Origin: an uncultured Lachnospiraceae bacterium
GTDB lineage: Bacteria; Bacillota; Clostridia; Lachnospirales; Lachnospiraceae
DNA: 64,000 nt
Direction: 5' to 3'
Assembly: GCA_947626435.1 (NCBI GenBank)
Contig: CANQSB010000019.1
Coordinates: 1 to 64,000 of the forward strand
A model generated the notes under the pieces. The model had not been told where the DNA came from. It did no database searches and was given only the letters and a program-made list of their open reading frames with translations. Positions 1 to 8,595 of the stretch are shown one piece after another; the stretch's first letter is position 1; the number at the start of each line of letters is the position of its first letter. Made by a program: the position numbers and the translations under genes.

Positions 1-752
1 AATAATCTAAATTTACTTGAGGTATTTTTTTCTGTCAATATCTTAACCTATTTAAAGTATACAGGAAGCTTTCTTAATATTATTATATTGTTTCTTTTTA
101 CAAGCCAAAATAATGGACATTTCCCTGTATCTGGTACGAAAATAACTGGTTTTGGGTACACGAAGCAAAACGTCTTGCTATTTCATCTTACATGACCTTT
201 TATTTACCCCTCCATCTACGACGGCGAACCTCCCATGTCTACCAGAATCATCTGTCTCACTCCCTTTGCACAAAAAACAGCGTCTAAACCGTTCTGGCTT
301 AGACGCTGTAATCCCGCTATCCCTTATCCGACAGTTTTCCAAAAGCCTCCACGCAGTCATACACATTACGCATCAGACTTACCTCTTCCTTTTTTGAAAC
401 AGGAAAAGCCCTGATTTCGCAGAGCTTTTCCTGACGTTTTCTTTCAACTGCTTATGCATAAATTGCATATGCAGTCTAGCCAGAACGCGGTAAACGTCAA
501 ACCCATTCAAAGCTCGTAGGGCACTGCCCTCTGGCGCAACGCCTTATGTCAGCGCTTTGACTGACACTCAAGTTTCCCGTCTTTATTATTTTATTACGAC
601 AGGCGCCAAAATATGTCAACCGGAATTTTCGGGGGACACGCATCGTGTGCCGGTCAAATCATAGTGGCAGAGTGTTTGTTCCATCGCTTGCCGAAGCTGT
701 TTTAACTGGGCATTGTCATGTATTCTTTGGACGCGTTGCTAATCTGAACATT
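1..752. other. Gene-poor flank with hairpins
   Basis: I see no convincing gene here. Two strong hairpins lie close together: a minus-strand terminator at 272-309 and an inverted repeat at about 406-434 (arms CAGGAAAAGC and GCTTTTCCTG). Between them, on the minus strand, a Shine-Dalgarno-like AGGAAGAGG precedes an 18-codon ORF (starting MRNVYDCVEAF, stop about 318) that I cannot assign. A GC-richer patch around 480-560 contains a GGGCAGTGCCC palindrome. The setting, beside recombinase fragments, suggests the remnant edge of an integrated element. Confidence 0.4.
272..309 (-). terminator. Rho-independent terminator, minus strand
   Basis: Arms ACAGCGTCTAA and TTAGACGCTGT (11 bp) enclose an 11-base loop. 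On the minus strand the stem is followed by a run of T. No intact gene is seen immediately upstream on that strand. Confidence 0.6.
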
Positions 753-962
753 TCATGCTACAAGCAACCTCTCTTTCATAATTGTATTGTAAAATTCACT
801 CTCCTGATTAATTTCGTGAATTTCAAATACATCAACCTTCTTATCCAGTACTTCCCGCAATTCTTCGGCAAGCGCAAAAATCATGGTAAGTTTGAAGTTT
901 TCAGCTTGATTAGCCCAGATTGTTTCAAAAAGTGGAGTGACTGTTTTTGTTAGGACAAGCAA
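753..962 (-). pseudogene. Nucleotidyltransferase-like C-terminal fragment
   Basis: The last 45 or so residues (ALAEELREVLDKKVDVFEI, then NTIMKERLLVA at the stop) resemble the end of small MNT-type nucleotidyltransferases, where a GKKVDL-like strand is followed by a short helix and strand. The N-terminal half with the catalytic GSxxxG motif is absent. The piece sits directly behind a serine recombinase fragment on the same strand, so it is probably a decayed remnant joined by rearrangement. The assignment rests on one motif and is tentative. Confidence 0.35.
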
Positions 963-986
963 ACAACCATCTCGACATGCTCATCA

Positions 987-1262
987 TTATCCAAACTCAC
1001 TTCCATACAATTTGAACACAAGAACAAAGGATACTCCATCCTTTCCCGACTTAATATCTTCCATCATACGGGCAAACTCCGCTCTGCCCTCGATGGATTT
1101 CCCTGACTTTCCTGTATCTTCATATTCACCGGCGATCTCATAATCGTTATATTCGGCAAAGGCCTTCATTCTGGCTTTCTGGGCATCCAGTGAATAGCCG
1201 TCGACCTGCATGGCGGTGGATACCCGCGTGTAGGTATAGACTTTAACTTTTTCTTTACGCAT
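987..1262 (-). pseudogene. Serine site-specific recombinase, N-terminal fragment
   Basis: This is the catalytic start of a large serine recombinase of the kind that moves integrative elements. YTRVSTAMQ carries the nucleophilic serine, followed by DGYSLDAQ and SFVLVFKL, all typical of the resolvase domain. A good Shine-Dalgarno (GGAGAGGGCAGG) precedes the ATG. Homology breaks off after about 83 residues, where intact members continue with SRFGRN, and the frame stops at TAATGA. The recombinase and zinc-ribbon domains (normally a further 400 residues) are missing, so the fragment cannot act as an integrase. Confidence 0.75.
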
Positions 1263-1316
1263 CCTGCCCTCTCCAATTGCGCAACGGCCGTTGCACTTTT
1301 ACTACAATTTCTTCAG

Positions 1317-2393
1317 CTATTCCAACTCTTTCTCTATTTCCTCGATAGACGGCAGACTGCTCTTTAATTCTTCAGGCAGGGCCTGGGCAATCTGGTTTTT
1401 CCACTCCGCTACGCCTATGGGATTTTGATACCCCGCAAGAGAATACTCCACAACGGTCTTATTCTTTCCTTTGACAAGAAGCAAACCAATCGTCGGCTTA
1501 TCGTCCGGATGGCGCAAAATGTCATCTACCACATTCTGGTACATATTCAGTTGACCGATAAAGCCCGGTTCAAAATCACAGGCTTTCAGTTCAATCACCA
1601 CATAACAGCGCAGTTTTAAGTGGTAGAACAGCAGATCAATATAAAAATCCTGGTCGCCGACTTCCATGTGGACTTGCCGCCCCACAAAAGCAAAGCCCTG
1701 ACCAAGTTCCAAAAGGAAGTTCTGAATATGCTCTGTCAACTGTCTCTCGATCTCCACCTCGCGTCTGGGCATATCCGTACCTAAAAAATCAAACAGATAG
1801 GGATCTTTAAAAACCTGATTTGCCATGTCAGAATCAAGCGGCGGCAATGCAGCCGGAAAATTATTGACCGTCTTTCCGGTACGCTCCATCAATCTGTTCT
1901 GAATCTGCAACTCCAGAATCGCTTTACTCCATCCATTTTCTATCGTTTTACCAGCATACCATATGCGCTCTTCCTCCGTTTTTAGTTTGTCCATTAATGA
2001 TATATTTGTGCGCCATGGTATTTGTGCAACGACCCGTTGCACAATTTCATAGTCCGACCAACACTGAGCAAATTTACGCATATACTTGATATTTCTTGGG
2101 GAAAATCCAGACATGTCAGGAAACGCTTCCTTCAAATCTTTTGCCATGCGGTCAATAACTTTGGTTCCCCAGCCTTCTTCTTCCTGTTTTGCTAAAATAT
2201 CCCTACCAATATTCCAATAAAGGCAAATCATACCGGCATTGGCATTCATTACAATAGAAACTCTTTGCTTCTGAATTTCCATCTTAATTTTTTCTATAAA
2301 CTCCAAATAACTGTCACCCATTTCGGAAAGATTTGGAGCAATAGGAAATATTACTCCGTCTTTATTCTTTCCCATATGTTCTCTATTATCCAT
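1317..2393 (-). CDS. PDDEXK nuclease, DUF1016/YhcG family
   Basis: Predicted protein of 358 aa. The N-terminal half (about 30-190) matches the DUF1016 helical domain, with YWNIGRDIL and the MSGFSPRNIKYMRKFA helix. The C-terminal half (about 200-340) is a PD-(D/E)xK nuclease fold, including DFYIDLLFYH, RCYVVIELK and FIGQLNMY, and the catalytic D and ExK residues are visible. Members are common near restriction systems, mobile elements and genomic islands, but no partner restriction gene is seen here. The start at 2393 is chosen because GAGGGGGAAGAGG lies just upstream; an earlier in-frame ATG lacks a site. The frame is intact, unlike its neighbours. Confidence 0.8.
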   Translation of the reverse strand: MDNREHMGKNKDGVIFPIAPNLSEMGDSYLEFIEKIKMEIQKQRVSIVMNANAGMICLYWNIGRDILAKQEEEGWGTKVIDRMAKDLKEAFPDMSGFSPRNIKYMRKFAQCWSDYEIVQRVVAQIPWRTNISLMDKLKTEEERIWYAGKTIENGWSKAILELQIQNRLMERTGKTVNNFPAALPPLDSDMANQVFKDPYLFDFLGTDMPRREVEIERQLTEHIQNFLLELGQGFAFVGRQVHMEVGDQDFYIDLLFYHLKLRCYVVIELKACDFEPGFIGQLNMYQNVVDDILRHPDDKPTIGLLLVKGKNKTVVEYSLAGYQNPIGVAEWKNQIAQALPEELKSSLPSIEEIEKELE

Positions 2394-2523
2394 TCTGTTA
2401 CCTCTTCCCCCTCTCTTCTTTATAGTAAAAATATACTCACGCATAAGGTTTGGACGCAAAAATCATGTTAATTATATCATGCCATTTTAACACATTCAAC
2501 ACCGCACTATGGGAATTTTTATC

Positions 2524-2720
2524 TTTTATCCGGTAATGAAAAAGAATCTATATCCAATTCACATATATGTCTTGCTATCATCTCCGACAAAAAATCGGCA
2601 AACTTCTGCAGAGCAGCATCCCCGTCCGCTGCTTCCGCGCGGAAAGGTAAGTTCGTATCTTTCTTCTGTTCCACATAATAATCTCCTTCCTGAACTATCG
2701 CTGTAAGATTCCGGTGTCTT
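2524..2720 (-). pseudogene. Short unidentified coding remnant
   Basis: Reading the minus strand in the frame that passes through YYVEQKKDT and LPFRAEAADG to a TAA near 2530 gives about 60 residues with protein-like composition (ending DSFSLPDKR). There is no clean start: the AGGAAGGAG site positions an ATG in a different frame. I do not recognise the family. It is one of several small scraps in this stretch. Confidence 0.2.
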
Positions 2721-2817
2721 CAAGGCATGATCCGTCCGCTGCCGCCGGTAGCATTTTTTCATGTCACATCTGCCAATTCTCAAATGATAGAATTTTAATT
2801 TGCAGACTACATTTACT

Positions 2818-3157
2818 GTTCTATGACAGGCTGCTTTTTCAGCATGGCAATCTGCACTTTCCAGAGCCTGTCCATCTCTGCTTTTACTGCATCCATATCT
2901 GCCTGATAAACGCTTCTCGTTTCGTTGATCCGTTTCGCGATCTGATTCAAGCTCTGATGATCAACATGGAAAAGAAGGCTTACTTCTCCAATCGCACCCT
3001 AAAGATCATTAAAAAATTTGACTACACTGAGCTGCCGATGATCGACCAGTTGATCGCCTATTTCTATGTACTGGACGACGCAGCAAGGAAAGATGTATTT
3101 GAATATCTGAAGATTATGAGGAAGAACCATAGTGATCCGGAAAGGAAAATAACTTAA
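2818..3157. pseudogene. Two abutting coding scraps of unknown origin
   Basis: Minus strand 2818 to about 2955 encodes a helical, charged tail (IAKRINETRSVYQADM, MDRLWKVQIAM, stop at PVIEQ), possibly the end of a mobile-element protein. Plus strand from about 2957 to 3157 encodes a separate protein-like stretch (MINMEKKAYFSNRTLKIIKK, then VFEYLKIMRKNHSDPE). They meet near 2950 in opposite orientations, which is what repeated insertion and deletion would leave. Neither has a clean start with a ribosome-binding site. Confidence 0.25.
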
Positions 3158-3307
3158 ATATCTGATTCTCTTTGAATTGCCCTATATTCAATATGATATT
3201 TCACAACATTACATATCTCTAACCATGTTGACGATTTTATTATCTTCGATACCAAACGGCGTATTGCAGAGTAATCAGGTTTGATGAAAACATCTCCAAA
3301 AATACTT

Positions 3308-3580
3308 TTAGAAAGTTGCAAAAACACCTGCCCGCAAGTTGGATGTCACTATGGTTTTGCCAATGCCCATTTCTATCAAAAGCACCATGCCACAGCTATT
3401 AAGACGCCCATCAAATACACCGAACTTGTCACAGACAAAGGTAAAGGCTCTTTTCTGGTAATCATAAGGCGCTGCCTTAATTGGCATCATCAATTCGATG
3501 TGCTCATCATTCATTGCCGTCCGAAGAGGTGCGGCCGGGGTGGACTCCGACCACCGTATCTGCCGCCACTCACTGTTCAA
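3308..3580 (-). pseudogene. SNF2-type helicase, N-terminal fragment
   Basis: PYDYQKRAFTFVCDKFG followed by LLIEMGIGKTI is a Q-motif region plus Walker A of SNF2/DEAD-like helicases carried by phages and conjugative elements. The third glycine-lysine box reads MGIGKT. Everything after Walker A is lost at a stop. The TTG start overlaps the stop of the preceding sigma-like remnant (TTGA), which indicates former translational coupling in one operon. Confidence 0.55.
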
Positions 3581-3996
3581 TCTTTCTTCTGATACTTGCT
3601 GCGTTTCACTCGCTCAACCCCGAAAGACTTGGCTGCCTTGTCAATAATCTTGTTCTTGCGGTTGGTCATCGCCGCAGGGGACGGCAGCTTGCCCGTTTGC
3701 TCGGCTTCAGCCTAGCGCATCTCCTCAAGCGGAGTACCCTTGCCGAAATGCTCAAAGAAGAAGTCCTGCTGCGAATCCGTGCATTCCTCGTCAATGACGC
3801 GGCAGGCTTCTACCGCCTAGGGATTTTCCTGTTCCGGCTCGGCGAACATGGCGTCTTCCGGGCTGCCTCCCTTGTCGGCAATCATATCCCAAGGATCGAC
3901 AGAGTCCTCGTTGTCGGGATCGGCCTTATAGCCGTTCACCTTGGCATCAAACAGGGAATCGCGCAGTTCGCCCTCGTAGCGGTCCTGCAGATCCAT
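3577..3996 (-). pseudogene. Sigma-70-like element protein with two internal TAG codons
   Basis: The minus-strand frame from the ATG at 3996 reads through 140 codons to a TGA. It is interrupted twice by TAG, once after EQENP and once after LEEMR. The product resembles a small sigma-factor-like or excisionase-associated protein of integrative elements: an N-terminal acidic part (DLQDRYEGELRDSLFDA, DPWDMIADKGG) and a C-terminal helix-turn-helix-like part (EAEQTGKLPSPAAMTNRKNK, then AAKSFGVERVKRSKY). Both TAGs sit where CAG (Gln) would fit. Decay by C-to-T change is the simple reading, given that the neighbours are broken. Confidence 0.45.
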
Positions 3997-4069
3997 TGAT
4001 ACATTAAAAGAAAGGAAGGACTCATATGGCTAAAATAATTACTTTTCAGAAATTTAACCTAGGGAAAAA

Positions 4070-4594
4070 ATGATAAAATCAGAATGGTATTTCCAGACAC
4101 CAAAGACCAATACTTCAAATCGGACAATAAAATTTGGTGAAACATTATATAAGGCATTGAAGAAAGCCAAACTGGACAAGACCAAAAATCGCCTGAAATA
4201 TGGGGAACATTTTACCGAATACTATTTGAAGTCAGAAATTGACGAAAAGGGGGACACCATACAACGAATCATTTCTGCATCAAGGGCATTACCAGTTTCC
4301 CTTCCTTCTGCTGATCTGGTTTGTGTCAGGGATGATGGCTCCATGATCTCCACTGACTCATTCAAATATGTCAGCAGAATTGTGAACCATAATATGCACA
4401 TACCATTCAACTATCATTCTCTTAGGCACACTCACGCCACAATGCTGATTGAAGCGGGCGCACCTTTAAAGGATGTTCAGGAGAGGCTTGGTCATGCAGA
4501 TATTCAGACCACAATGAACAAATATGTGCATAATACGGATGAAATGCGACTGGAAACAGTTGAAATCTTTGAAAAAGCTGCAAAATCTTCATAA
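4070..4594 (+). pseudogene. Tyrosine integrase, C-terminal part (Tn916-Int type)
   Basis: 174 aa correspond to the second half of a phage/ICE integrase. FNYHSLRHTHATML holds the HxLRH box, RLGHADIQTTMNKY the later His and the nucleophilic Tyr. The arm-binding and core-binding domains and the first catalytic Arg are missing, so it is truncated (full members are about 380-400 aa). Just upstream, at 4026, a ribosome-binding site drives a 15-codon ORF (MAKIITFQKF) ending at TGATAA, possibly the join of the deletion. A strong terminator follows at 4599. It is the integrase end of the degraded element that occupies 1-4.7 kb. Confidence 0.75.
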
Positions 4595-4598
4595 AAGC

Positions 4599-4638
4599 AA
4601 GGCTGAACCGATCATTGTTCAATCGGTTCAGCCTTTTT
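4599..4638 (+). terminator. Terminator after integrase remnant
   Basis: Fourteen-bp stem (AAGGCTGAACCGAT with its complement) and a 9-base loop, followed by TTTTTCTTTC. It lies 5 bases after the integrase stop. Confidence 0.85.
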
Positions 4639-4668
4639 CTTTCAAAAAATCAATAATTCAGTTCAGTG

Positions 4669-4700
4669 GTGGAAAAAGGGTGGAAAATACCCTTTTCCAC
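4669..4700. repeat. Inverted repeat between integrase and rlmD
   Basis: Arms GTGGAAAAAGGGT and ACCCTTTTCCAC flank a 7-base loop. There is no T-run on either side, so it is less likely a simple terminator. It could be part of the old element end, or a stem for the convergent rlmD transcript that stops at 4724. Confidence 0.4.
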
Positions 4701-4723
4701 ATCCAAAAATTTCCTGAAAATGC

Positions 4724-5872
4724 TTATTTTATACGGGTTAGCAAGCATACGGTTTCTACATGCCAGCTAAACGGAAACATGTCCACACCCCAAGCCTCTT
4801 TCGCCTTATACCCTGCCTTCTTGAAATATTCAAGGTCGCGCCCAAGCGTTTCAGGATTGCATGACACATACACCACCCTTGACGGCTTTACAAGCGCCAT
4901 CGCTTTGACAAACTCCTCCGTAGTACCACTCCTTGGAGGGTCAAGGACGACCACATCTGCACGCTGATCATTTTCTGACATCTGTGTCATATATTCAGTC
5001 GCATCGGCGTTGACAAAATGTATATTGCTTATATTGTTGCGCTTCGCGTTCGCCTTGGCGTCCTTTACAGCCTGAGTGTTAAGCTCTACGCCAATCACCC
5101 TACCCGCCTTTGAAGCCATAGCCATGCCAATCGTACCAATGCCACAATACGCGTCAATAACGGTTTCCTTCCCCGTCAGTTCCGCCGCCTGTATCGCTTT
5201 TTTGTAAAGCGCCTGTGTCTGCGCCGAGTTTATCTGGTAAAATGAGTTCGGTGATATCCTAAAGCGCAGCCCGCACAGCACATCCTCTATATAGCCGTCG
5301 CCGTAGAGCGGCTTATTTCTCTCGCCAAGCACCATTGTCGTGTCCTGCCCGTTTATGTTCTGGACTATCGTGGTTATCTCGGGGTGGCGTTTCCTAAGCT
5401 CGTCAACAAAATTGTTTTTGTGCGGAAATTCAGGACCTGCCGTCACAATCACCACCATTATCTGCTTTGTGGACATTCCCTTCCGTATTAGTATATGACG
5501 CATCACGCCGCGCCCCGTGTCCTCATTGTAAGCCCATATTTTAAAGGAATTTATAAGCTGCACTGCCGTCTCAATAATAGCCGCCGCCTGCTTGTCCTCT
5601 ATAAGACAGTTCTTTATCGGGACTATATTGTGTGTGCCCTCCTCATACATTCCCGCAACTATTTCGTCCTTGACGTGTCCAAAAACGGCATGAACCTTGT
5701 TCCTATAATAATAAGGATAGTACATGCCTGTTATTCCATTCACCTTACAATATTTTCCAATGTTTTCCTCAATCCATTTCTGCTTGCCCGCAAGCTCCTC
5801 CTCATAGCTTTCACTGCCTATGTGGCAGCCGCCGCATCTGTTTACATACGGGCATTTTTGCATATCCGCCAT
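4724..5872 (-). CDS. rlmD: 23S rRNA (uracil-5-)-methyltransferase, RlmD/RumA family
   Basis: 382 aa, SAM-dependent m5U methyltransferase of the TrmA/RumA family. The N-terminal CPYVNRCGGCHIG supplies cysteines of the iron-sulfur cluster. SAM motif I is VIDAYCGIGTIGMAMA (about 240). The DPPRSGTTEEF motif and the catalytic Cys in VYVSCNPETLGRDL come near 330-350. It lacks the long N-terminal TRAM domain of some relatives, hence the shorter length. The ATG at 5872 follows GAGGTAAGCA. A small ORF lies upstream on the same strand. Which uridine is modified cannot be told from sequence (RlmCD-type enzymes in Firmicutes do two sites). Confidence 0.88.
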   Translation of the reverse strand: MADMQKCPYVNRCGGCHIGSESYEEELAGKQKWIEENIGKYCKVNGITGMYYPYYYRNKVHAVFGHVKDEIVAGMYEEGTHNIVPIKNCLIEDKQAAAIIETAVQLINSFKIWAYNEDTGRGVMRHILIRKGMSTKQIMVVIVTAGPEFPHKNNFVDELRKRHPEITTIVQNINGQDTTMVLGERNKPLYGDGYIEDVLCGLRFRISPNSFYQINSAQTQALYKKAIQAAELTGKETVIDAYCGIGTIGMAMASKAGRVIGVELNTQAVKDAKANAKRNNISNIHFVNADATEYMTQMSENDQRADVVVLDPPRSGTTEEFVKAMALVKPSRVVYVSCNPETLGRDLEYFKKAGYKAKEAWGVDMFPFSWHVETVCLLTRIK

Positions 5873-5912
5873 TGCTTACCTCATTTCCGCGCAACCGTCC
5901 GCGCGCTTTCCT

Positions 5913-6056
5913 TTACTTTAATTTGTCAATCAGCTTTTTAAACGGCATATTGACGTCATAGTTGACTCCGTACAAAACCGTGCCAAACACAAGCGCTCTT
6001 TTTACGTCGTTTCTCTTAAACACATCATCTTCAAAAACAAGCGCACGCAATCCCAC
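5913..6056 (-). CDS. Small hypothetical protein (47 aa)
   Basis: A GTG at 6056, 7 bases after AGGAGG, opens a 47-codon frame (ending MPFKKLIDKLK) upstream of rlmD on the same strand. An overlapping ATG in another frame gives only nine codons. The product has alternating hydrophobic and charged residues (RALVFEDDVFKRND, RALVFGTVLYGVNYD). I do not recognise a family. It could be co-transcribed with rlmD; the gap is 40 bases. Confidence 0.4.
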   Translation of the reverse strand: MGLRALVFEDDVFKRNDVKRALVFGTVLYGVNYDVNMPFKKLIDKLK

Positions 6057-6215
6057 ACATTTCTCCTCCTTTAAATCCAACGCGTTTTTACCATTATACC
6101 ACCAATGGCCACGCTTGAGGGAAATATTTTCAAAATATGTCAGACAGTCACAAAAAAATTTGTCAAATTTTGAAAGAAAATGTTGCATTTTTTTAATAAA
6201 ATTTTAAAATTACTC

Positions 6216-6243
6216 TTGACAGAACTGTAAATCAAGGTACAAT
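6216..6243 (+). promoter_or_regulatory. Sigma-A promoter for DUF1266 gene
   Basis: A perfect -35 TTGACA (6216-6221) and -10 TACAAT (6238-6243) are separated by 16 bases. The gene starts about 80 bases downstream. Confidence 0.75.
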
Positions 6244-6321
6244 AATCTTGCGTACTGAACATTCGATAGTTTTAATACTCTTAATTTATATCGACAAATC
6301 GGTATCATGGAGGTAATGCTC

Positions 6322-7116
6322 ATGTTTCTTTTCGACCATTTCAAAAAGAAGGAAAAAAATATAAACGGCGGAAATGAAACTAATCTGTCTTCGCAGGTAT
6401 CGGCATTTGTTCAGGAGTATCAGAATCGTATTCCCGAACAAAAAACCTGCGGACGAGATGAATTTATCGCCCTGCTGTCGGGCATTGCCGCTCTGCGGAA
6501 GACGCCGGGGATTCCCGGTCCTGATCAAATCTCTTTTACCGCATTGCCCAAATGCGCGTCTTCAGAAGATGAAGCTTCCTGCAAGGCGCACTTGGAACGG
6601 GTATTCCACATTACGGATAAGGACTCTTTGTTGGATTTTTGCCAGAATGAAATTCTGTGCAATCGTCAGTATATGGACTTTGTAGAATTTTGGGAGAGAC
6701 GCCCGCCTTTCGAATTGGAAGAGCTAAATGAACAGGCGCTGGAATTTTTCAAATCGGCACGCGATTTTTCATTTCAATTTTATCACATAATAGGTCATCG
6801 CGGTTATCTCGCGTGGGACATAAGCGAGTGCATGGGACATCTGCGCAACGGCTATGCCTGCGGTTTGATAAGCAGGGACGAATTTGATGCTTTGACGGAG
6901 TATTGGATTGATCAGACGCGCGTTTTCAACAACTGGGTGGATTTTGCCGCCAGCCTGATATGCGGAGAACTGTATTGGGATTTCAGACACGGTACAAAGC
7001 TGCCCGAGCTGCAAGAGGGTCTCAATTTATATTTAAGGTTGGTATCCATTCTTTTGGACAACGATACCGCGTGGGGCAGCGGTATGTGGTATGTGCCGCC
7101 TCATGATGAAAAATGA
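6322..7116 (+). CDS. DUF1266 domain protein
   Basis: 264 aa from the ATG at 6322, which stands 8 bases after TGGAGGT; two earlier in-frame ATGs overlap that site. Residues about 140-255 carry the DUF1266 pattern: AWDISECMGHLRNGYACGLI, then FNNWVDFAASLICGELYW, and a terminal W-rich segment GSGMWYVPP. Molecular function of DUF1266 is unknown; the domain is found in putative toxin or immunity-like proteins of many bacteria. The gene is monocistronic with its own sigma-A promoter and converges on the RNA ligase gene. Confidence 0.7.
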   Translation: MFLFDHFKKKEKNINGGNETNLSSQVSAFVQEYQNRIPEQKTCGRDEFIALLSGIAALRKTPGIPGPDQISFTALPKCASSEDEASCKAHLERVFHITDKDSLLDFCQNEILCNRQYMDFVEFWERRPPFELEELNEQALEFFKSARDFSFQFYHIIGHRGYLAWDISECMGHLRNGYACGLISRDEFDALTEYWIDQTRVFNNWVDFAASLICGELYWDFRHGTKLPELQEGLNLYLRLVSILLDNDTAWGSGMWYVPPHDEK

Positions 7117-7177
7117 CGCAAACCTGCCGTTCAACATCGGCGCACATTCCCCTGCCCCCAAAATATCGTCTGACATG

Positions 7178-8266
7178 CTATTCATTATATTTAATTAAAA
7201 ACTCCGGACTTACTGCCTTAAATGATTGTTTTCCGTCCAAGCTCCTAAATACGATGCCTTCCCGAAGAGTATCATATAACTGGCTCTTGCCGGTGGCATA
7301 CTCTAAAACTTCCGGAACCGTCATTCCTTTTATGCTTACTTCCTCGTCAACAATGGGTACAAATTTTAAACCATACTCAGTAACAATTTTCTTCGTTTCG
7401 ACAGAGCCGACGCGTCCACTTGGATAAATCAGATTAAACACATACAAATCCGACTCCTTTACTTTATACTTATTGCCTTGTACTTTTGGAGAAATACACT
7501 CTCCCTGAATAGCGACCCACTCATTATCCCCGATTAGTTTGTGTAAAACTTCTTCAAGCTTATATTTCTCTGCAACAGACCAAAACGAAGACGAATCCTT
7601 CTTCCATTTCCTGAGATTCCTTGAACATACCGCAAAATCATATGTGTCTTTACTCCAAAAATGTTTTCCCTTAATACGCTGCAATGTAAATGACCCTGAT
7701 TGTCCGTCCACCTTTTCTGTAGCCGTCCACTTACAATCCATATCAAGGTAAAACGGCGCATTTTGAATTCTTATTTCGTCCGTTTTGCTGATGAATGGGG
7801 GGAAATCCTTTGTTTGTTCCTTTGGCTGTACTAATTTTCTAAACCATGACCACCTCATAAGAAATTTAGGGTATTTCTTTACCGGTACTATATTTGCTTC
7901 ATTTGTTTCCTCTTCTTTATCCATCGTCTGCTCATATTGAGTAATCCCCATAAGCTCCGTTACATCGTCGCCAATTTCGTAACTGCCTTCCGGCAGCATG
8001 GACAAAGGGAAGCAAATGCCCTGTGACAGGACTCCCGACATTTTCATGGTTTTGATGCGAAACTTCTTACTTCTAAGGAATTCAAATTCCGGTTTCTCGG
8101 GAAATACGGAATCAATTTCACAAAAAATACACTTATCGCCAACATTGTAATCCGCCTTCTGGACAATTACCGTCCAGCCAAGTATACCTGCCAAAACAAT
8201 TCTGTCCTTCCCTTCAATCGGTTTAATCCACTCAATCTTTTCTATATGTGCTAATTTTCTACTCAT
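7178..8266 (-). CDS. RNA ligase, DraRnl (Rnl5)-like
   Basis: 362 aa. The N-terminal OB-like domain (about 1-115; KLAHIEKIEWIKPIEGKDRI, CEIDSVFP) is followed by a nucleotidyltransferase domain with the lysine motif TEKVDGQSG (about 190), motif III-like WVAIQGECISP and the motif IV-like LREGIVFRS. This arrangement matches DRB0094-type RNA ligases, which seal 3'-OH/5'-PO4 ends in RNA and form a lysyl-AMP intermediate. The start at 8266 is the first ATG after AAGGGG; an upstream TTG is less likely. The gene stands alone, with no obvious tRNA-damaging partner. Physiological substrate is unknown. Confidence 0.8.
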   Translation of the reverse strand: MSRKLAHIEKIEWIKPIEGKDRIVLAGILGWTVIVQKADYNVGDKCIFCEIDSVFPEKPEFEFLRSKKFRIKTMKMSGVLSQGICFPLSMLPEGSYEIGDDVTELMGITQYEQTMDKEEETNEANIVPVKKYPKFLMRWSWFRKLVQPKEQTKDFPPFISKTDEIRIQNAPFYLDMDCKWTATEKVDGQSGSFTLQRIKGKHFWSKDTYDFAVCSRNLRKWKKDSSSFWSVAEKYKLEEVLHKLIGDNEWVAIQGECISPKVQGNKYKVKESDLYVFNLIYPSGRVGSVETKKIVTEYGLKFVPIVDEEVSIKGMTVPEVLEYATGKSQLYDTLREGIVFRSLDGKQSFKAVSPEFLIKYNE

Positions 8267-8349
8267 TACGCCCCTTACTCTCCTTTCCAATTAACGAATC
8301 GTTTTCATCTATTCCTCGTCACTTGTTATGTCCATATTAATAAGCTTTA

Positions 8350-8435
8350 AGTGGATGGGGCAGGACTCGAACCTGCGGTGTTTCTGTGTGGCGGATTTAC
8401 AGTCCGCTGCCCTCGCCGCTAGGCATACCCATCCA
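8350..8435 (-). tRNA. tRNA-Tyr (GTA)
   Basis: The anticodon arm is GCGGA-CTGTAAA-TCCGC, anticodon GTA. A T arm GCAGG-TTCGAGT-CCTGC and a 7-bp acceptor (TGGATGG with CCATCCA) are present. The long variable arm is as expected for a class II tRNA-Tyr. CCA is not encoded. Confidence 0.9.
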
Positions 8436-8487
8436 TGGAGTGACCATGGGGAATTTTCGCTTTATCACCACTATCCTATGGCCACAA

Positions 8488-8560
8488 CAGCTCCTGCGGG
8501 ACTTGAACCCTGCATTTCCGGCTTGAAAGGCCGATGTCCTATCCTTTAGACTAAGGAACC
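8488..8560 (-). tRNA. tRNA-Glu (TTC), unusual T arm
   Basis: The anticodon arm TCGGC-CTTTCAA-GCCGG gives anticodon TTC. The D arm GTC/GAC is present. The T arm reads GCAGGG-TTCAAGT-CCCGC, so pairing needs a bulged A in the 5' strand, and the first acceptor pair is G-T. CCA is not encoded. It could be a divergent or decaying copy; 50 bases separate it from tRNA-Tyr on the same strand. Confidence 0.75.
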
Positions 8561-8595
8561 TTGCTGCAGACATTTCCCAGCCTGCATTTTTCTAT

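Noticed and set aside
3481-3999. Plus-strand frame (172 aa)
   Set aside because: The minus strand encodes the recognisable sigma-like remnant, so the plus frame is its shadow.
1-4700. An intact prophage or ICE
   Set aside because: No complete integrase, relaxase, capsid or conjugation genes; only fragments.
6179-6189. An AATGTTGCATT arm identical to the flagellin-switch sites
   Set aside because: Only one half-site: the other arm matches at 5 of 11 positions and no recombinase or inverted partner is near. An AT-rich chance match or relic cannot be excluded.
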